NCBI RefSeq assembly: GCF_017377395.1
Contig: NZ_CP061800.1
Coordinates: forward strand, 2,356,001 to 2,420,000
Length of the DNA stretch: 64,000 nt
Reading direction: 5' to 3'
Source: Desulfonema magnum
GTDB lineage: Bacteria > Desulfobacterota > Desulfobacteria > Desulfobacterales > 4be13
Both the position numbers and the translations under genes were made by a program. The notes under the pieces are model-generated. The model searched no databases. It worked only from the letters and a program-made list of their open reading frames with translations, and was not told the DNA's origin. Shown here in pieces: positions 41,523-50,723 of this stretch; positions within the stretch are counted from its first letter, which is position 1; each line of letters begins with the position of its first letter.

Positions 41523-42977
41523 TTAAAAGCACAGGTTCCCTGGATTCATAATGTTATTCGGGTCAAATGTCTTCTTCAGCCGTTTGAGATGGCTGGCGTA
41601 GGACGTCGCCCTTTCATAAACAATGGGGGCCAGATCGCCATAAGGTCTTGTAAACACCGCGCCTTCGTTGATAAGCGCGACAGCAGCTTCCTTATAAAGC
41701 GCGCGAATGGCAGCCTTTTCTTCCGCATTGTCAGGATCATAGAAAAAGGTGAACTCAGGTTTGCATGCCCGGTTATGCTCAATGGGCTGAATATATAAGC
41801 CGATATCACGAATGGGGTAATCATGACGGCTGGCAATATCCTCGACCATGGCAACGAGACGTTTCGCGTGAAGCGGTCGTGTATGGAAAGAAAGCATCTG
41901 ACACGCGCCCTTGACCTGGTTTCTCCAGTGGGGCTTGTCCGCAGGCCACGGCTCCCGAAGGATCTGCAATATTTTGCCGCCCAGTCCCGGAAATCCCGGA
42001 AGACTCTCTGTCAGTTTCATGTCTGAAAACTCATTTTTGATGACCTGAGCCAGAAAATTCTCCTCATAAGCGATCTTTTCTTCAGGTCGTCTCTTGAGTC
42101 CGCTGACCACCAGAATAAGTGTCCACGGCGGCAGGGAGGCTTTCAGTTTTTCAAAATTACCAGAGTCTTTGGCGATAATGGCAGCCAGATCAACATTGTT
42201 TAACAGCAGTACTTCCTGACCAATCCGGCGGGGCAGAATGCGGTACAGAAAATCTGTGGCATAGTCCAGATCCGTGATCGGTGCGAAAAGAACTTTGTCT
42301 ATCTGAGGAATGGATTCTATTTTCAGGTTTGTCCATGTGACCACGCCCATGGTTCCCTGGGCGCACTGAAAAAAACGATAGAAATCAAGTCCGGGACCTG
42401 AGGGGTTGCCGCCTTTGGAGTGGGATTTGGGATATCCGTTCACACTTGCGGAACCCATTCTGAATATTTCGCCTGTGGGCCAGACAACTTCCATTGCCGC
42501 AAGGGGTTCACCATAATCATAAACCTGGTTGGTCGGTTCTTCGCGTTCCATAAAATCGGTAAGCGCGGAACGCTGGGCAGGCGGTGTCAGGGGCATGATG
42601 ACTCTGTAGCCTTCTTTTTTCAGCTCCTGCGTGAGTTTCTCCCATGTGACACCGGTTTCAAATCTTACACGGCGGTTGTCAGGATCAATCTCCAGGATAT
42701 TGTTCATTTTTTCCAGGTCCATGATAACGCCGCCTTCTTTGGGAATGGTAGCGCCATAAAAATGGACTTTGGAACTGCATGGGACCACCGGAATGCAGTT
42801 TTCATTGCAGAACTTGATGACTTGGGAAATTTGCTCTGAATCCCCGGGTTTGACGATATAATTCGGCGCACCGGCCGGCGTGTAGCTGTAATCGGTGGCA
42901 TAAGCCTGCAATGTTGCAGGATCATCAAAGAAGGCGTCAGTTCCGACCACTTGGGACAATTTTTCTTTTACGTCCAC
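41523..42977 (-). CDS. FAD-linked oxidase (FAD_binding_4 family), subunit 2
   Basis: 484 aa; starts GTG 42977 with ggaggtcaacc upstream. FAD domain: LQAYATDYSYTPAG, IVKPGDSEQISQVIKFC, GGVIMDLEKMNNILEIDP and the GTMGVVTWTNLKIES stretch. The C-terminal domain ends TFDPNNIMNPGNLCF, the classical end of GlcD/D-lactate-dehydrogenase-type flavoproteins. First gene of the unit FAD oxidase 2, Fe-S protein, FAD oxidase 1, acyl-CoA dehydrogenase. A 2-hydroxyacid or cyclic-alcohol type oxidation is possible; no specific substrate is claimed. Confidence 0.88.
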   Translation of the reverse strand: MDVKEKLSQVVGTDAFFDDPATLQAYATDYSYTPAGAPNYIVKPGDSEQISQVIKFCNENCIPVVPCSSKVHFYGATIPKEGGVIMDLEKMNNILEIDPDNRRVRFETGVTWEKLTQELKKEGYRVIMPLTPPAQRSALTDFMEREEPTNQVYDYGEPLAAMEVVWPTGEIFRMGSASVNGYPKSHSKGGNPSGPGLDFYRFFQCAQGTMGVVTWTNLKIESIPQIDKVLFAPITDLDYATDFLYRILPRRIGQEVLLLNNVDLAAIIAKDSGNFEKLKASLPPWTLILVVSGLKRRPEEKIAYEENFLAQVIKNEFSDMKLTESLPGFPGLGGKILQILREPWPADKPHWRNQVKGACQMLSFHTRPLHAKRLVAMVEDIASRHDYPIRDIGLYIQPIEHNRACKPEFTFFYDPDNAEEKAAIRALYKEAAVALINEGAVFTRPYGDLAPIVYERATSYASHLKRLKKTFDPNNIMNPGNLCF

Positions 42978-43370
42978 GGTTGACCTCCATTTTGTATAAA
43001 TTGCCTTGGAATAAGACTTCGTAAACTCTCAAAAAAAGATATTGACGATAAAATAAAAAGTTCCATCTGCGAAGTGTGTAACTCTTTCCGGAGAGACACG
43101 GACTGAGGTGCACACTGTTTTCAACTCGCTGATTAAGCTTTTATTTTCTCACGGGATTTAACCGTAAGGGGTAAAGAAACCCGGCTTCTTCAACAGGGAA
43201 GAATGAATGCCTTATTTTGAAAAAAACCCGAGCATCTTTCCCGTGTCACAGTTTTATTCTGCTGTACACAGCCCTATTATAAATAGATGGACTTTTTGAT
43301 GGCTGGTTGTCCCATATATTGGATATCAGCTATATACCATTTATAAGAGACGACCTTTTTTACAAAATCA
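42978..43370. other. Leader region of the FAD oxidase unit
   Basis: No gene. It has a single aaagaaacccggcttcttc remnant near 43174 and an imperfect 24-bp inverted pair around 43302-43356 (ggttgtcccatatattgg facing ataccatttataagagacga). Confidence 0.4.
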
Positions 43371-43435
43371 TAATAGTTAATGCGTTAATAGTTAATGTAT
43401 TAACGATTAATATATTAACTAAATGGGCTTGTCAA
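43371..43435 (-). promoter_or_regulatory. Promoter overlapped by TTAAT/ATTAAC operator-like repeats
   Basis: On the minus strand TTGACA (43435-43430), a 17-bp spacer and TATTAA (43412-43407) form a strong sigma-70-like promoter facing the FAD oxidase unit. The region 43371-43422 is a run of ttaat/attaac repeats including the palindrome gttaatgtattaac, suggesting a repressor or activator site. It lies 430 bp from the first start codon. Confidence 0.5.
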
Positions 43436-43478
43436 GAATATTTTTTGATTTTTTGACTTTTTTATTTCTGCTGTGAGA

Positions 43479-43686
43479 GGTTCGGTTTTGCCACTCCGAA
43501 CCGAGCCGTTTTATACCGCACAAAATCGCTCGCGGTGGATTGGCAAATCCTCCGCATGCCCTAAAAGGTTCCGATTTGGCAATGCGAACCGAGCGGTTTA
43601 TGCCTCTCCAAATCGCTCGCGGCGGATTGGCAAATCCTCCGCATGCCCTAAAAGGTTCCGATTTGGCAATGCGAACCGAGCGGTTT
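43479..43686. repeat. 87-bp repeat (two copies) with degenerate leader
   Basis: Copies at 43523-43609 and 43610-43686 share aaatcgctcgcggcggattg, gcaaatcctccgcatgccct and aaaaggttccgatttggcaa. Each contains the GGTTCG/CGAACC inverted pair. It lies upstream of hsdR. Confidence 0.88.
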
Positions 43687-43828
43687 TGTTTTGCTCAGGG
43701 ATGGTTGCATATCCATTATTGACAAATCTGTTTTCCCAGCGTATTCTCAATGTTACTGGGAGCGCACGTTCATCAAACAGGAACATGAGGGATATGTTTT
43801 TGAAATCAGCTATGCAACGGAAATAATC

Positions 43829-46207
43829 ATGCAATCAAAAAAAGATTTGTCAGAAGCAGATATAAAAGCAAAATACATCACACCTGCAATAATAAATGCC
43901 GGGTGGAATGAACATTCTCAGATCAGGCGGGAGGTTTCTCTGACAGAGGGCAAGGTTTATGTCCGTGGAAAAATGTTTGCCCGGGGAAAGCAGAAACGGG
44001 CCGATTATGTGCTTTACTACAAACCCAATATCCCCATTGCCATCATCGAAGCAAAGGACAACACGCATTCGGTCCGCTCCGGCATACAGCAGGCTTTGGG
44101 TTACAGGGAACTGCTTGAGGATGTGCCATGTGTTTACAGTTCCAACGGAGACGCATTTTTTGAACATGATTTTACCGGTGCCCGCGGCAGGATTGAAAGG
44201 GAAATTCCATTAGATGAATTTCCATCTCCTGAACAACTGTGGGAACGCTATAAAATGCTGAACCGCATTGACGAGGAACAGACGCATGTCGCGGGGCAGG
44301 ATTATTTTTATGACCGTTCGGGAAAGGAACCCCGGTATTACCAGCAGGTTGCCATCAACAGAATTGTGGAATCCGTGGCAAAGGGTGAAAAAAGAATATT
44401 GCTGGTGCTGGCAACCGGAACAGGGAAAACTTATGTCGCGTTTCAGACAATTTACCGGCTTTGGAAAAGCAAAATGAAAAAGCGGATTTTGTTCCTCGCG
44501 GACCGAAATGCCCTGATCAAACAGACAAAGACAGGCGATTTCAAACATTTTGGCGAAGCATTGCATGTGATCCGAAAAAAGAAAATTCATAAGTCTTATG
44601 AAATTTATCTGGCCCTGTATCAGGGCCTGACCGGTTATGACGAGAACAAAGACGCTTTTCGGAAATTTTCAAAAAATTTCTTTGATCTGATTGTGATTGA
44701 CGAATGTCACAGGGGCAGCGCGGCTGCTGACAGCGCATGGCGTGAGATTTTGGATTATTTCAGTTCTGCAACCCATATCGGGCTGACTGCGACGCCAAAA
44801 GAGACCCGTGATATTTCAAATATTGATTATTTCGGGGATCCGATTTATACTTATTCATTAAGGCAGGGGATTGATGACGGTTTTTTGGCACCGTATCAGG
44901 TGCTGCGTATCGGACTGAATGTGGATTTGGAAGGCTGGCGCCCCGAGGCCGGAAAATGCGATGTGGACGGGAATCTGGTCGAGGATCGGGAATATAATGT
45001 CCGGGACTATGACAGAAACCTTGTGATTGAGGAACGCACTCAGCGGGTTGCTCAGAAAATATCTGAATATCTGAAAAAATCTGACCGGTTTGCAAAGACC
45101 ATTGTGTTTTGTGTGGATATTGACCATGCAGAACGTATGGCTGAGGCGCTGAGAAATGAGAATCAGGATTTGGTCGCGAAGAATTCAAAATATGTCATGC
45201 AGATCACCGGAGACAATGAGGAGGGCAAACGGGAACTGGACAGCTTTCAGAACAGGGAATCAACATATCCGGTGCTTGTCACAACTTCCAAATTGCTGAC
45301 CACGGGGGTTGATGTTCCCACGTGCAAACTCATTGTTTTGGATGCCAATATTAATTCCATGACGGAATTTAAACAGATTATCGGGCGCGGAACCCGCTTA
45401 TCCCCTGATTTTGGGAAATTTTATTTCACCATTGCTGATTTCAGGGAAAATGCGAGAAACTTCGCTGATGATGATTTTGACGGGCCTCCGATTCAGGATC
45501 AGGAATTCGGGCAGGATGATGAGATGGATGTGCCTGCCCCTGATAATACAGACCAGGCTGATGATGACGATGTGGAAGAACCCGGGACTGAGTATTTCGA
45601 TCCTGATAATGAACAGGGCGGCGGGGATATTGCCGAGGGTGTCAGACGAAAAATAACAGTAAATGGTGTTGAGGTCACGGTGCTGAATCAGCGGGTGCAA
45701 TATTACGGGCCTGATGGCAGGCTGACCACCCAGTCGTTGGAGGATTATACGAAAACGAACATTCAGAACAATTATGCTTCGCTGGATCATTTCCTGATCA
45801 GATGGCAGGATGCGGATAAAAAACAGGCAATCATAGAAGAACTGGAAGCCCGGGGGGTTCTGCTGCCCGAACTTCAGGAACTGGTGGGAAAAGACCTTGA
45901 TCCTTTTGATCTGATTTGTCATCTCGCGTTTGATATGCGGCCGCTTTCAAGAAAAGAGAGGGCCGAGAATGTGAAGAAGCGAAACTATTTTGCCAAATAT
46001 GGTGAGAACGCCCGGAACGTGTTGGAAAATCTGTTGGAGAAATATGCGGATGAGGGCATTGAAAATATTGAGAGTTTGCAGGTGCTAAAACTTGATCCGT
46101 TAAACGCTTTTGGCACGCCCAGGGAGATTTTTGCTTTTTTCGGAGATAAGAAAAAATATATGGATGCGGTAAAGGATTTGGAACAGGAAATTTATAAGGC
46201 AGCGTGA
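43829..46207 (+). CDS. hsdR: Type I restriction enzyme R subunit
   Basis: 792 aa from ATG 43829 (MQSKKDLSEADIKAKYI), the normal family start; the frame extends 46 codons upstream into non-homologous sequence. The N-terminal PD-(D/E)xK nuclease is visible as RADYVLYYKPN followed by AIIEAKD. The SF2 translocase has Walker A ATGTGKT, Walker B DECH (VIDECHRGS), LTATPKE, TTGVDVP and the QIIGRGTRLS motif VI. The C-terminal helical region binds HsdM/HsdS. With the next two genes it forms a complete R-M system that cuts unmodified foreign DNA. Gap of 7 bp to hsdM. Confidence 0.94.
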   Translation: MQSKKDLSEADIKAKYITPAIINAGWNEHSQIRREVSLTEGKVYVRGKMFARGKQKRADYVLYYKPNIPIAIIEAKDNTHSVRSGIQQALGYRELLEDVPCVYSSNGDAFFEHDFTGARGRIEREIPLDEFPSPEQLWERYKMLNRIDEEQTHVAGQDYFYDRSGKEPRYYQQVAINRIVESVAKGEKRILLVLATGTGKTYVAFQTIYRLWKSKMKKRILFLADRNALIKQTKTGDFKHFGEALHVIRKKKIHKSYEIYLALYQGLTGYDENKDAFRKFSKNFFDLIVIDECHRGSAAADSAWREILDYFSSATHIGLTATPKETRDISNIDYFGDPIYTYSLRQGIDDGFLAPYQVLRIGLNVDLEGWRPEAGKCDVDGNLVEDREYNVRDYDRNLVIEERTQRVAQKISEYLKKSDRFAKTIVFCVDIDHAERMAEALRNENQDLVAKNSKYVMQITGDNEEGKRELDSFQNRESTYPVLVTTSKLLTTGVDVPTCKLIVLDANINSMTEFKQIIGRGTRLSPDFGKFYFTIADFRENARNFADDDFDGPPIQDQEFGQDDEMDVPAPDNTDQADDDDVEEPGTEYFDPDNEQGGGDIAEGVRRKITVNGVEVTVLNQRVQYYGPDGRLTTQSLEDYTKTNIQNNYASLDHFLIRWQDADKKQAIIEELEARGVLLPELQELVGKDLDPFDLICHLAFDMRPLSRKERAENVKKRNYFAKYGENARNVLENLLEKYADEGIENIESLQVLKLDPLNAFGTPREIFAFFGDKKKYMDAVKDLEQEIYKAA

Positions 46208-46214
46208 TTAAAAA

Positions 46215-47915
46215 ATGAATATTTCATCAGTGATTAAAAATATCCGCAATATTATGCGGCAGGACAGAGGCGTGAATGGCGATGCCCAGCGTTTGGAGCA
46301 GATGGGCTGGATGCTGTTTTTGAAAATATTTGATGCCAAGGATGAAGATTTTGAGGATATGGATGAAACCGGGGAATATGTTTCTCCCATACCGAAGAAG
46401 TTTCAGTGGCGAAACTGGGCAGCCGATGATGAGGGCATCACGGGCGATGATCTGACGGATTTTATTGATCGTGAATTGTTCCCTGGTTTAAGTGAGCTGT
46501 CTGTTACCAAAGACAAAAGAGCGGGGCTGGTTCGGGATGTGTTTGGCGGAAACAACAATTATATGAAAAACGGTCATCTTTTTCGGGATGTGGTCAATGA
46601 GATGAACAAGATTGATTTTCATGCTGCAAAAGATCGCCAAGTGTTCGGGCAGGTGTATGAAAGCATTCTGAAGGAATTGCAATCCGCGGGGAGTTCAGGC
46701 GAGTTTTATACGCCCCGGGCAATTACGGAGTTTTTAACTGAAATGGTGAATCCCCGGCTGGGCGAGAAAGTGCTGGATCCGGCCTGCGGAACTGGCGGGT
46801 TTCTGACGGCCGCGATTGAACATATCCGTAAAAGCGGTGTGGATAATCTGAAACAAAGACAAAAGCTGCAAAATTCAGTGCATGGAATGGAACTCAAACC
46901 TTTGCCTCATATGCTTGCGGTGACCAATCTGATTCTCCATGATATTGAAGTGCCGGATATTGTTTATGAAGATGCGTTGCTGTGGAATCAGTCCCTCACG
47001 CATAAACAAAGGGTGGATGCGATTCTTGCCAATCCCCCGTTTGGCGGCAATGTGGATGATGAGACAGCTTCAACATTTCCTTTGTCATTTCGCACAAAAG
47101 AATCCGCGGACTTGTTTTTGGTGATGATGGTGAATTATCTGAAGCAGGGCGGACGGGCCGCCATTGTTCTGCCAGATGGCTCGCTGACCGGCGACGGTGT
47201 CAAAGCCCGTGTGCGTGAGATGTTGCTGAGACATTGTGACTTGCATACGATTATCCGTCTGCCCAATTCTGTGTTCAAGCCTTATGCCACGGTCGCGACA
47301 AATCTGCTGTTTTTTGAACGGAAAACCGGCCCGGGTCAGGAGCCTGACGAGTTTTCCACCAAAGCGATATGGTTTTATGAGCATTCTTTGCCGGAGGGCA
47401 TGAAATCCTACTCAAAAACCAAACCGATAAAATTGTCGGAGTTTGACGGGGAACGGGAGTGGTGGAATAATCGGGAGGAGAACGGGAAAGCGTGGAAGGT
47501 CAGTATTGAGGCGATTATCGCCAGAGCCTGTGAAAATGCTGCCCCGCATTTTGAGAAAGAAACGGAACTGAAAAAAGATGCTCGTAAGATTAAGGGTAAA
47601 ATCACCAGGCAAAAGGCTGATCTGAAAAAGCTTGATAAGAAGAAGGATGCGGCAAAGTTAAAACGTGGGCAGGCAAATGTCGGGAAATTGGAAAAGCAGT
47701 TGCAGGAGACCGAGGCAAAGGCTCGCACTGAAAAACAGACTGGCGACAGCATTTATTATGCTGCGTTTGATTTGGATTTTAAAAACCCCAATGGCGTGGA
47801 AGAAGATTTGGGAGATCCTGTAAAAATGCTTAAAAAATTAAACCGCATTGATATTGAAATGGGCGAACTGCAAGAAACAATTTTAAATGAACTGAGCCAG
47901 GCATTGAGCAACTAA
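46215..47915 (+). CDS. hsdM: Type I restriction-modification methyltransferase subunit
   Basis: 566 aa N6-adenine methyltransferase. The N-terminal helical domain (DRGVNGDAQRLEQMGWMLFL) precedes the SAM motif LDPACGTGGFLTAAIEHI and catalytic NPPF (ILANPPFGGNV). The C-terminal part has a long Lys/Glu coiled coil (about 440-510, KADLKKLDKKKDAAKLKRG) that should contact HsdS. The stop and the hsdS start overlap (taATG), so translation is coupled. Confidence 0.95.
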   Translation: MNISSVIKNIRNIMRQDRGVNGDAQRLEQMGWMLFLKIFDAKDEDFEDMDETGEYVSPIPKKFQWRNWAADDEGITGDDLTDFIDRELFPGLSELSVTKDKRAGLVRDVFGGNNNYMKNGHLFRDVVNEMNKIDFHAAKDRQVFGQVYESILKELQSAGSSGEFYTPRAITEFLTEMVNPRLGEKVLDPACGTGGFLTAAIEHIRKSGVDNLKQRQKLQNSVHGMELKPLPHMLAVTNLILHDIEVPDIVYEDALLWNQSLTHKQRVDAILANPPFGGNVDDETASTFPLSFRTKESADLFLVMMVNYLKQGGRAAIVLPDGSLTGDGVKARVREMLLRHCDLHTIIRLPNSVFKPYATVATNLLFFERKTGPGQEPDEFSTKAIWFYEHSLPEGMKSYSKTKPIKLSEFDGEREWWNNREENGKAWKVSIEAIIARACENAAPHFEKETELKKDARKIKGKITRQKADLKKLDKKKDAAKLKRGQANVGKLEKQLQETEAKARTEKQTGDSIYYAAFDLDFKNPNGVEEDLGDPVKMLKKLNRIDIEMGELQETILNELSQALSN

Positions 47916-49516
47916 TGAATATTTTATTGAATAATTTTAAACAACTGACCACCACGCCCCAGAATGCGGAGCAGCTTAAAAAATTGGTGTTGCAATTGGC
48001 GGTGCAGGGCAAACTCACAGAGGAATGGCGCAAACAGCATCCTGATGTTGAGCCTGCAAGCGCATTGCTGGAACGCATCCGGACTGAAAAAGAGCGGTTG
48101 ATAAAAGAGAAGAAAATTAAACGACAGAAGTCTTTGCCGGAAATTACGGAGGAGGAAAAGCCGTTTGAATTGCCGAAGGAGTGGGAGTGGTGTCGGTTGG
48201 GGAAATATGCCCTTAATCGAGATGGTGAACGAATCCCACTTTCTAAAAAAGACAGAGAATTAAGACAGGGTGAATATGATTATTATGGCGCATCTGGTGT
48301 AATTGATAAGATTGACGATTTTCTTTATGAAGGTGAATTTTTATTAATTGGTGAAGATGGAGCAAACTTGGTTGCACGTTCTACACCAATAGCATTTATT
48401 GCAAAAGGTAAATTCTGGGTAAACAATCATGCTCATATCCTTGAATGTATCAAAGAAACTTCAATTGCTTACTTGACAAGCTTTTTTAATGCAATTGATT
48501 TGAAACCTTTTATTACTGGTGGTTTTCAACCAAAGTTAAGTCAGGGAAACTTGAATAAAATTCCTATTGCAATTCCAAATTTTCTTGAACAAAAAGCCAT
48601 CGTAGAAAAAGTAGAAAGCCTGTTTGCCAAAATAGACCGTTTGCACGAACTGGCGCAGAAAAAAGCCGAAACACGGCAAAAAGCCGCCAGTGCCGTGTTT
48701 GGTGGTATTAACAATGCAACAAACGAAGAAGATTTGCAGGCAACATGGCAATTGCTGAAAAAGAACTTTTCACAAGTCAGCCAAACCAGAGAGGGCGTAA
48801 AACAACTCCGCCAAAGCATTTTGCAACTGGCAGTGCAGGGCAGACTCACTGTCAACTGGCGCAAACAAAATCCTGATGTTGAGCCTGCAAGTGAATTGCT
48901 GGGACGCATCCGGGCCGAAAAAGAGCGGTTGATAAAAGAGAAGAAGATTAAACGCCAGAAGCCTTTGCCGGAAATTACGGAGGAGGAGAAGCTGTTTGAT
49001 TTGCCTGTGGGGTGGGAATGGTGTCGGATAGGCAAACTATGTGATATGATTTATGGTTCAAGTCTGACAAAATCTCAATGTATTCCAAATGGTAAGTATC
49101 CGGTCTATGGTTCAAACGGAATTGTAGGCCACTATAATGAATATCTTACTGAAAAAAGAGCCATTATTGTTGGCAGAAAAGGTTCTTCAGGTGCATTAAA
49201 TATTTCAGAATATCCAAGTTGGACAACAGATGTGGCGTATTACATTGAAGAATCTGATAATATTGATTTTACATTTTTCTATTATTTGCTAAAATCATTG
49301 AATCTTGAAAAAATGGGTAAAGGAATAAAACCTGGTCTGAACAGAAATGAATTTTATGAAGTGATTGCCGTTCTTCCCCCGCTCCCCGAACAACAAGCCA
49401 TCGTAAAAAAAGTAAACCAGCTCATGTCATGGTGCGACGAACTGGAGAAGAAAATAGAAGAACGGGAAACCTTGCATGAAAAAATCATGCACGCGGTGGT
49501 GAAGCAGGCGATTTAG
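47915..49516 (+). CDS. hsdS: Type I restriction-modification specificity subunit
   Basis: 533 aa with two target-recognition domains. Each is preceded by nearly the same 70-residue conserved block (LQLAVQGKLTEEWRKQHPDV at about residue 25 and LQLAVQGRLTVNWRKQNPDV at about 300, both followed by KERLIKEKKIKRQK). Each domain ends with an EQ(K/Q)AIV helix. The two recognition regions (about 48200-48590 and 49040-49370) are clearly more AT-rich and use different codons from the conserved blocks, a mark of domain exchange. It sets the bipartite DNA site for HsdR/HsdM. Confidence 0.94.
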   Translation: MNILLNNFKQLTTTPQNAEQLKKLVLQLAVQGKLTEEWRKQHPDVEPASALLERIRTEKERLIKEKKIKRQKSLPEITEEEKPFELPKEWEWCRLGKYALNRDGERIPLSKKDRELRQGEYDYYGASGVIDKIDDFLYEGEFLLIGEDGANLVARSTPIAFIAKGKFWVNNHAHILECIKETSIAYLTSFFNAIDLKPFITGGFQPKLSQGNLNKIPIAIPNFLEQKAIVEKVESLFAKIDRLHELAQKKAETRQKAASAVFGGINNATNEEDLQATWQLLKKNFSQVSQTREGVKQLRQSILQLAVQGRLTVNWRKQNPDVEPASELLGRIRAEKERLIKEKKIKRQKPLPEITEEEKLFDLPVGWEWCRIGKLCDMIYGSSLTKSQCIPNGKYPVYGSNGIVGHYNEYLTEKRAIIVGRKGSSGALNISEYPSWTTDVAYYIEESDNIDFTFFYYLLKSLNLEKMGKGIKPGLNRNEFYEVIAVLPPLPEQQAIVKKVNQLMSWCDELEKKIEERETLHEKIMHAVVKQAI

Positions 49517-49603
49517 GCGCATAAAACTTATGCTCATTTCGCAAGATAACTCTGAAGCGCATCACATAAAAGAAGAAAGGAGTTAAAAATACTTACGATA
49601 ACC

Positions 49604-49885
49604 ATGAAAGCTGACAGACCCCGGGAGGCTGCGGGAATTTTAGAAGAGGCTCTTGAAAGGGAGACTCTGCGGCTGAGACACGGCCTGAATCTTGCATGAA
49701 ACCGACTGAAAAAATTTGAAAAGAAATACAATGTCTCTTCGGAAACTTTTATGAACGAATGGGCTGCCGAAGATTTGGAAGGCGAGGATATGGAATATGT
49801 GGAATGGGCAGGAGAGTACCAGTTTTATGTAAAATTAAATGAACGGCTGCGTGTTCTGGAAGGCATCGAAAATATCAGTTCATAA
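49604..49885 (+). pseudogene. TumA-like antitoxin, interrupted by an in-frame TGA
   Basis: Reading from ATG 49604 gives 31 codons (MKADRPREAAGILEEALERE...), then TGA at 49697-49699. The same frame continues for 61 more codons with the family's typical content (NRLKKFEKKYNVSSETFM, EDMEYVEWAGEYQFYVKL, LRVLEGIENISS) to TAA 49883. The ggag site at 49578-49582 is 20 bases from the ATG but only about 6 from an ATA codon, hinting that the true start has also mutated. This is what I would expect of a decayed antitoxin next to a TumE toxin. Confidence 0.7.
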
Positions 49886-50239
49886 CTATCTCGCATTATT
49901 CCGAAGAGGAATAGAAAAGCTTGAAGATTACGGGTATGCGGAATCGTTGGAAATCAGAGAACAAATACGCCCGGATAAGCATTTGGATATAAAAGTGAAA
50001 GCGGTTCTTGTTGACAGATCGGTTCTGCACATTAAGGAATACATTGACACCAGATACAAGATAAACCGGCTGAGTTATGCGTATCATTATCAGAATGCGG
50101 ACGGCGGGCTGATCTTCCGATACGATAACGCCATGCACTGGGATTCAGGGAACATAAGCACACGAAAGATGGTGAGGTAACCCATGCCCCTTTACCGGAT
50201 TTATCTGATATCATTGATGAAATCATCGGATATTTGTAG
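49839..50239 (+). pseudogene. TumE-like toxin (DUF6516), frameshifted
   Basis: The body matches the TumE/DUF6516 family: YLALFRRGIEKLEDYGYAES, HLDIKVKAVLVDRSVLHIKEY and GLIFRYDNAMH. The usual Met start before YLALF is missing (the codon there is not a start), so translation would have to begin upstream at ATG 49839 inside the antitoxin. Near 50140-50150 the frame shifts: the expected tail HKHTKDGEVTHAPLPDLSDI, then IDEIIGYL, is present but in another frame, ending at TAG 50237. Both genes of the pair are therefore damaged. Confidence 0.7.
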
Positions 50240-50298
50240 GCTGGGGAGAATTTTTCGTTTTCATTCCTGTATAGAAATACAGCCGGGATGCTTTGCAT

Positions 50299-50440
50299 CA
50301 TAAGTACCCGATCAAAAGTTTTTTATACATCTTTTTTTTCTGTGAACAGCGGAGAAACCCGGCTTTTTCCGTCACGGGCGGCGGATCGTTCCTGTAAAAA
50401 AAGCCGGGTTTCTTCCTCGGACAAATATCGAAAACTTATG
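50299..50440. repeat. AAACCCGGCTTTTT hairpin with ataagtaccc edge
   Basis: Begins ataagtacccgatcaaaagt, has the stem gagaaacccggctttttccg / aaaaaagccgggtttcttcc, and ends cgaaaacttatgg. It shares the stem with the elements at 22545 and 55603 but lacks CAGCAG ends. Confidence 0.7.
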
Positions 50441-50468
50441 GTTAGGTAGTTAAATTGGAAATAACATA

Positions 50469-50723
50469 ATGGGGAAATACGAAAAACTGATCTTTCAGAT
50501 ACTTCGGGGCACAAGTGATGCCAATATTTCATTTTCAGATTTGGTCAGCCTTCTGCAACACTTAGGATTTGAGTTGCGTATATCGGGCAGTCACCACATT
50601 TTTCGAAAGAAAGGCGTTGAGGAAAAGCCAAATTTGCAGAAAGACGGAAATAAGGCAAAACCATATCAGGTTAAACAGATCCGAAATATTATTTTGAAAT
50701 ACAGATTGGGAGTTGAAGAATGA
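50469..50723 (+). CDS. hicA: HicA/YcfA-like mRNA interferase toxin
   Basis: 84 aa. HicA-like dsRBD-type fold: helix ISFSDLVSLLQHLGFEL, then the catalytic-His strand ISGSHHIFRKKGVEE, a KPYQVKQIRNIILKY helix and a short tail. Longer than the 64-aa HicA at 9151 and of a different subfamily. Toxin-first order here, overlapping the antitoxin by 4 bp (ATGA), the reverse of the pair at 8939-9345. All core elements intact. Confidence 0.85.
   Translation: MGKYEKLIFQILRGTSDANISFSDLVSLLQHLGFELRISGSHHIFRKKGVEEKPNLQKDGNKAKPYQVKQIRNIILKYRLGVEE

Noticed and set aside
43691-43828. 46-codon N-terminal extension of hsdR
   Set aside because: It has no family similarity and lies partly in repeat-derived sequence; ATG 43829 gives the normal HsdR start.
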